This document shows positions 15,302 through 18,201 of a DNA stretch of 18,201 bases, piece after piece; positions within the stretch are counted from its first letter, which is position 1, and each line of letters opens with the position of its first letter. This DNA is from SZUA-1377 sp964622255. GTDB taxonomy: Bacteria > Campylobacterota > Campylobacteria > Campylobacterales > QNZT01. Location of the stretch: positions 1-18,201 of the forward strand of contig CAZUPK010000087.1 of assembly GCA_964622255.1 (NCBI GenBank), given 5' to 3'. Made by a program: the position numbers and the translations under genes. The notes under the pieces were generated by a model, which worked only from the letters and a program-made list of their open reading frames with translations, was not told where the DNA came from and made no database searches.

Positions 15302-15718
15302 ATGAGAAAAGGTTTTGGAATAATCACTGCTGTTATTATTATGATGACTATAGCAACACTTATGTCTTTGATGATGGGATTGTCATCTTCTACAATAAAA
15401 CAAACCTCTGATGTTTATTTAAAAGAACAAGCACAACTACTGTTAAAAAGTGGTGTAGAGTTTGCTTTATTGGCGATGTCAGGACACAATAACAATAGTG
15501 ATTGTATAGAGAGTGTTAATTTGACATATAATAACTTTAAAGTAGATGTTGATGTATGGTATATGGGAGCTTCTATTCCCTTATCCTGTAAAAAGATTTT
15601 AGTTAACAATCTAAAAACAAAAGATTCAAATTATACGGCTATAATGGATGTCGTAGTTGAAAATGGCACTGCTACAGAACCTATAAGATTGCACAGAAGA
15701 ATTATTCAAAAATTATAA
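15302..15718 (+). CDS. PilX/GspK-like minor prepilin lacking Glu5
   Basis: This 138-residue product begins MRKG/FGIITAVIIMMTIATLMSL, a prepilin-type leader with Gly before the cleavage site, but the +5 residue of the mature protein is Thr instead of Glu. Loss of Glu5 is a hallmark of the tip subunit GspK and of PilX-like proteins with FxxITA-type starts. The remainder has the common QAQLLLKSGVEFALLAM helix and two cysteines. I chose the ATG at 15302, one base after the previous stop, rather than the in-frame ATG at 15269, which would add 11 charged residues and overlap the upstream gene. It closes the three-gene minor pilin operon. It is shorter than GspK proteins, so PilX-like is the better label. 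Confidence 0.7.
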   Translation: MRKGFGIITAVIIMMTIATLMSLMMGLSSSTIKQTSDVYLKEQAQLLLKSGVEFALLAMSGHNNNSDCIESVNLTYNNFKVDVDVWYMGASIPLSCKKILVNNLKTKDSNYTAIMDVVVENGTATEPIRLHRRIIQKL

Positions 15719-15745
15719 TTTTAAATAAAACTTAACACAAATAAC

Positions 15746-15759
15746 TAATAAGTTTATTA
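15746..15759. promoter_or_regulatory. Palindrome TAATAAGTTTATTA at the -35 position of the hpf promoter
   Basis: TAATAA (15746-15751) and TTATTA (15754-15759) are perfect inverted arms around GT, ending 12 bases before the TATAAT box. It could be an operator or a chance AT palindrome. Confidence 0.25.
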
Positions 15760-15771
15760 ACTTTAGTATAG

Positions 15772-15777
15772 TATAAT
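15772..15777 (+). promoter_or_regulatory. -10 box (TATAAT) of the hpf promoter
   Basis: A consensus TATAAT lies 41 bases before the hpf ATG, with no clear -35 hexamer. Transcription would start near 15784, at the foot of the hairpin that follows. Confidence 0.55.
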
Positions 15778-15782
15778 ACTCC

Positions 15783-15806
15783 TGAGGTGATCCTCAAATT
15801 TTTTTT
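15783..15806 (+). terminator. Hairpin plus T tract in the hpf leader
   Basis: TGAGG (15783-15787) pairs with CCTCA (15792-15796) over TGAT, followed by AA and eight T (15799-15806), then the AAGGAGA ribosome binding site. It looks like a short intrinsic terminator closing the pilin operon. Because it lies after the TATAAT box, at the predicted 5' end of the hpf mRNA, it could instead be a 5' stabilising hairpin. Confidence 0.5.
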
Positions 15807-15818
15807 AAGGAGAAAGCC

Positions 15819-16460
15819 ATGAATACTAGTTTAGTTGGTAGGCAAATAGAGTTAACAGATGCTATGAAAGTTCATATCGAAAGTGCCATAGAGACTTTAA
15901 AAAAGTATAATCTAGACATTATATCTGTTAGGGTAGTAGTATCTCCGGATGAGAAAAAGGGTATAGCGGTAGAGTTTTCTATAAATATAGCACATAAAAA
16001 TACTATTGTAATAAGACAAGAAGACAAAGATATGTATGCTGCTGTTGATTTGGCGGTTGAGAGAGCTAAAAAGGTTTTAAGAAGATATCACGATAAGATA
16101 ACAGATCACATAAGAACTGATGATATTATAGATGATGAACTTGATGGAAATATAGATGAGATAGTTCCTATGGAGTTGGAGTTATATAAACCTTTAGCTT
16201 ATGAAGATGCAGTGGAAGTTTTAAAAGATAGTAAAAGAGATTTTTTAGTATATCTTGATTATGAAGATAATGTTAAAGTCTTGATAAAAAATAAAGATGA
16301 TATAAAAAAGGTCGATGTAGAATCAGAAAAAGAGCTAACTATAGAAGAGGCACTTGAAAAGCTAAAAAGTGAAGAAAAAAACTTAATGGTTTTTGTGGAT
16401 GAAGTTGGAAAAATAAGAGTTTTACATAAAATTAAAAACAATCTTTTCTCTTTGTATTAA
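15819..16460 (+). CDS. hpf: Long-form ribosome hibernation promoting factor with doubled C-terminal domain
   Basis: HPF binds the 30S decoding region of idle ribosomes, and long forms dimerise them into 100S particles in stress or stationary phase. Residues 1-95 form the S30AE/YfiA domain: MNTSLVGRQIELTDAMKVHI start, the RVVVSPDEKKGIAVEFSI strands, and AAVDLAVERAKKVLRRYHDKI. An acidic linker follows at about 96-118. The C-terminal part holds two similar units, 124-160 (KPLAYEDAVEVLK...DFLVYLD) and 171-207 (KELTIEEALEKLK...NLMVFVD), aligning without gaps over 37 residues with 13 identities by my count. Both resemble the single dimerisation domain of ordinary long HPF, which explains the length of 213 rather than about 180. 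The ATG has a good AAGGAGA site, its own promoter and a downstream terminator, so it is likely monocistronic. Confidence 0.9.
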   Translation: MNTSLVGRQIELTDAMKVHIESAIETLKKYNLDIISVRVVVSPDEKKGIAVEFSINIAHKNTIVIRQEDKDMYAAVDLAVERAKKVLRRYHDKITDHIRTDDIIDDELDGNIDEIVPMELELYKPLAYEDAVEVLKDSKRDFLVYLDYEDNVKVLIKNKDDIKKVDVESEKELTIEEALEKLKSEEKNLMVFVDEVGKIRVLHKIKNNLFSLY

Positions 16461-16466
16461 AATGTT

Positions 16467-16494
16467 TAAACCGATGAAGGGATTCATCGGTTTA
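16467..16494 (+). terminator. 12-bp stem hairpin after hpf
   Basis: TAAACCGATGAA (16467-16478) and TTCATCGGTTTA (16483-16494) are perfect 12-bp arms around GGGA. The hpf stop ends at 16460. The tail (GTTTAG) is only weakly T-rich, and the next gene's GGAAGGA ribosome binding site starts at about 16500, so some read-through is possible. Confidence 0.65.
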
Positions 16495-16511
16495 GTTTAG
16501 GAAGGAATAAA

Positions 16512-17117
16512 ATGAGATATCTATTTTTTATTTTTTTATCAGTGTTTTTATTTGCCAATGAGTATGATGAGGCAATGGAATATCTAAGTGGCAAAAAAGG
16601 GCTTAAAACTTATACCGTTGTTGCGAAAAAGTTAACAGATTGTAAAGGCGATATAGAGTGTTTAGAGGCATTGGGTGCTCATAAAAAAAAGAGCTATACT
16701 TTAGAAGTTTCTCAAATAAGCTATTTAAAAGCTATCAAACTTCTTCAAAAAAGTTATGAAAAGGGAAATATCAAAGCAGGGCATAAACTTCTTTCTCTTT
16801 ATAAATCCTTACCACAAGGTTATATATCTAAAAATATTTTAGAGCAAAAAGAGAAAAAACTTGTAAGTGGTCTAAGAAAGAAAGATAAATGTTTTGATAC
16901 TTTTCAAAAGATAAAGGAAACAAAAGCAAAGGCTACAAAAAAGGATTTTGATATTTATAAACTTTATAAAAAGGCTCAAAAAGATTGTAAAAAAGACTCT
17001 TTGGATTATAGTATAGCATCTAAGAGGATACAAAAAATAGAAAAAAAGATAAAGCAAGAGAGTTTTTTACTCTATCTTTGGTATAAAATAAAGGTGTTTT
17101 TTTCTAACCTTTTTTAA
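16512..17117 (+). CDS. Exported hypothetical protein with four cysteines and a Sel1-like segment
   Basis: I do not recognise this 201-residue protein. It has a signal peptide (MRYLFFIFLSVFLFA), so it is periplasmic or surface-associated. The mature part is lysine-rich and mostly helical. Residues about 70-98 (YLKAIKLLQKSYEKGNIKAG and the helix after it) resemble one Sel1/TPR-like helix pair. Four cysteines, Cys44, Cys50, Cys127 and Cys159, could form two disulfides. The last 19 residues are hydrophobic and aromatic and may be a membrane-associated amphipathic helix. GGAAGGA lies 5 bases before the ATG. The stop overlaps by 4 bases the end of the convergent radical SAM gene. A scaffold or interaction role is a guess from the repeat-like segment. 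Confidence 0.6.
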   Translation: MRYLFFIFLSVFLFANEYDEAMEYLSGKKGLKTYTVVAKKLTDCKGDIECLEALGAHKKKSYTLEVSQISYLKAIKLLQKSYEKGNIKAGHKLLSLYKSLPQGYISKNILEQKEKKLVSGLRKKDKCFDTFQKIKETKAKATKKDFDIYKLYKKAQKDCKKDSLDYSIASKRIQKIEKKIKQESFLLYLWYKIKVFFSNLF

Positions 17118-18157
17118 AAGACTTTTTCAAAAAGCATTTTATAGCTTTGGCACCATAGGCTTTTTTGAGTTGTAAAGAGTGAAGATTCTTCAGTAGAAAA
17201 AGGACAATCTCCGTGGCAATAACTCCACCACTTACATCCTTTACACTCACTTTCTTGAGATAATAAAAACTCATTTCTCTTATCAACAACTTTAGACTTT
17301 TCATATTCAACTTCTAAAAATGAGTTTTTATAAATAGTTCCAAAAGGTTTTTCGCTATGCTTTCCACAACCTAAAATATCTCCATTTGGATTTATCATAA
17401 AAACATGTTTTATACAGTTATCTCCATAGTGGCAAACTCCATATTTTGAAAAACTTCTTTTATATATACTTTCCCACCTATCAAATATAGTAAGTTTTAC
17501 ACTTTTGTCATCTTGTATCCAAATATCCCAAAGTTCACATAAAAATTTACCATATTCATCAGGTGTCATAGTATCTTCAACACCATATACTGGATTTACT
17601 TCAACTGCATCAAAGTTCATATTTTTAAAAAAGTAGTATAACTTTTTAGCCTCTTTTACACTCTCTTTAGTTACTACATATAGTAAAAAGGCTTTTCCTC
17701 CATCTTTTTTTAGTTTGAAGTATGATTTTAAAAACTCACTTTTATAATCAATACTCTTATTATTCAAAACTCTTTCATCAGTTAAAGGATCATATGAAAC
17801 TCCAAATATTTTTCCTTTTAGTAAACTATAAAAATTTGGCATATCCTTTTTATGATATAGAGTGAAATTTGTCTGAGTCGTATGATAATAATTTGCTCTT
17901 GTATTTAAGATATATGAACTTTTTATGATTTCATTAGCTTTTTTATAAAAACTATCATCCAAAAGCATAGGTTCTCCACCATGCCATATAAACTTTACTG
18001 TTACCTTCTCTTTTGGATTTAACTCCAATATATACTCTTCTAGCCTTTTTATACTTTTTTGTAAAGTTTCTATACTCATTTGAGGAAATTTTGAACCCAA
18101 TTTATAAAGATGACAATAACTACAACTCGCATTACATGCATAGGTTGGTTTAAACAT
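17114..18157 (-). CDS. SPASM-domain radical SAM protein (sulfatase-maturase/peptide-modifying type)
   Basis: This is a cytosolic radical SAM enzyme of at least 347 residues. The cluster motif CNASCSYC gives Cys8, Cys12 and Cys15, the CX3CX2C ligands of the SAM-binding 4Fe-4S cluster. WHGGEP at 58-63 is the SAM-binding GGEP motif. The C-terminal SPASM region carries Cys242, 248, 264, 305, 308, 314, 318 and 336, including CKGCKWWSYCHGDC, enough for auxiliary Fe-S clusters. Members modify protein or peptide substrates: sulfatase active-site Cys/Ser, or RiPP precursors. No sulfatase or precursor is in the window. The ATG at 18157 has AGG 5 bases before it, but the frame stays open to the window edge with plausible coding (RDELKRAIIGL), so the true start may lie beyond 18201 and the entry be partial. 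Confidence 0.85.
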   Translation of the reverse strand: MFKPTYACNASCSYCHLYKLGSKFPQMSIETLQKSIKRLEEYILELNPKEKVTVKFIWHGGEPMLLDDSFYKKANEIIKSSYILNTRANYYHTTQTNFTLYHKKDMPNFYSLLKGKIFGVSYDPLTDERVLNNKSIDYKSEFLKSYFKLKKDGGKAFLLYVVTKESVKEAKKLYYFFKNMNFDAVEVNPVYGVEDTMTPDEYGKFLCELWDIWIQDDKSVKLTIFDRWESIYKRSFSKYGVCHYGDNCIKHVFMINPNGDILGCGKHSEKPFGTIYKNSFLEVEYEKSKVVDKRNEFLLSQESECKGCKWWSYCHGDCPFSTEESSLFTTQKSLWCQSYKMLFEKVF

Positions 18158-18201
18158 TAAACCTATAATAGCTCTTTTTAACTCATCTCTTTTTTTAGCT
18201 A

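Noticed and set aside
15783..15818. Riboswitch in the hpf leader
   Set aside because: The leader is too short and holds only one 5-bp stem and a T tract, with no room for an aptamer.
1..18201. tRNA, rRNA or CRISPR loci
   Set aside because: I saw no cloverleaf with conserved T-loop sequence, no rRNA-like conserved stretches and no regularly spaced direct repeats on either strand by eye. A covariance-model scan was not possible here.

Overview
The window reads as chromosomal DNA of a member of the Campylobacterota (Epsilonproteobacteria), probably a free-living relative of Sulfurimonas or Arcobacter. This rests on strongly AT-rich genes, a UbiD-type decarboxylase of the futalosine menaquinone pathway, the overlapping pdxJ-pdxA pair of the DXP-dependent vitamin B6 route, minor prepilins starting MKKAFSLIE/MKRAFSLIE, and the lolA/secA/Lol-permease grouping. 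The genus is inference. Most of the window is core housekeeping sequence, but several joints between genes hold debris from lost genes and mobile elements.

Layout. 1-186: 3' end of a PIN-domain (VapC-like) toxin gene broken by a 5-bp tandem duplication. 196-2016: menaquinone decarboxylase. 2018-2356 (minus): small periplasmic cytochrome c. 2364-2466: a 103-bp inverted-repeat element between divergent genes. 2492-3901: Deg/HtrA-type protease. 3896-4027 (minus): internally deleted remnant of an acyl-ACP synthetase (aas) that overlaps the 3' end of pdxA. 4000-5735 (minus): pdxJ-pdxA. 5934-8598: an L,D-transpeptidase of the YcbB/LdtD type followed by a Tat-exported DUF882/MepK-like endopeptidase, a pair expected to make and cut 3-3 peptidoglycan crosslinks. 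8616-9137 (minus): lolA.

9138-9820 is a 683-bp gap without an intact gene. It holds a dead IS200/IS605-type tnpB fragment with flanking hairpins, then a cluster of four TTCAC-core sites, two of them forming a perfect 19-bp palindrome, and an AT-rich 12-mer tandem repeat. 9821-13647: secA and a LolC/LolE-family permease, translationally close. 13690-15718: three tightly packed minor prepilin-like genes (PilV-, PilW- and PilX/GspK-like). 15819-16460: a long-form ribosome hibernation factor whose C-terminal domain seems to be present twice. 16512-17117: an exported four-cysteine protein of unknown function. 17114-18157 (minus), open to the window edge: a SPASM-type radical SAM enzyme.

How it fits together: several genes serve the cell envelope (SecA export, LolA and Lol permease for lipoprotein sorting, Ldt and MepK for the wall, Deg for periplasmic quality control, minor pilins). 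No complete new defence or mobile system is visible. The most unusual items are the aas remnant that appears to have rewritten the PdxA C-terminus, the duplicated HPF C-terminal domain, the DnaA-box-like cluster beside an AT-rich repeat upstream of secA, and the frameshifted PIN toxin.
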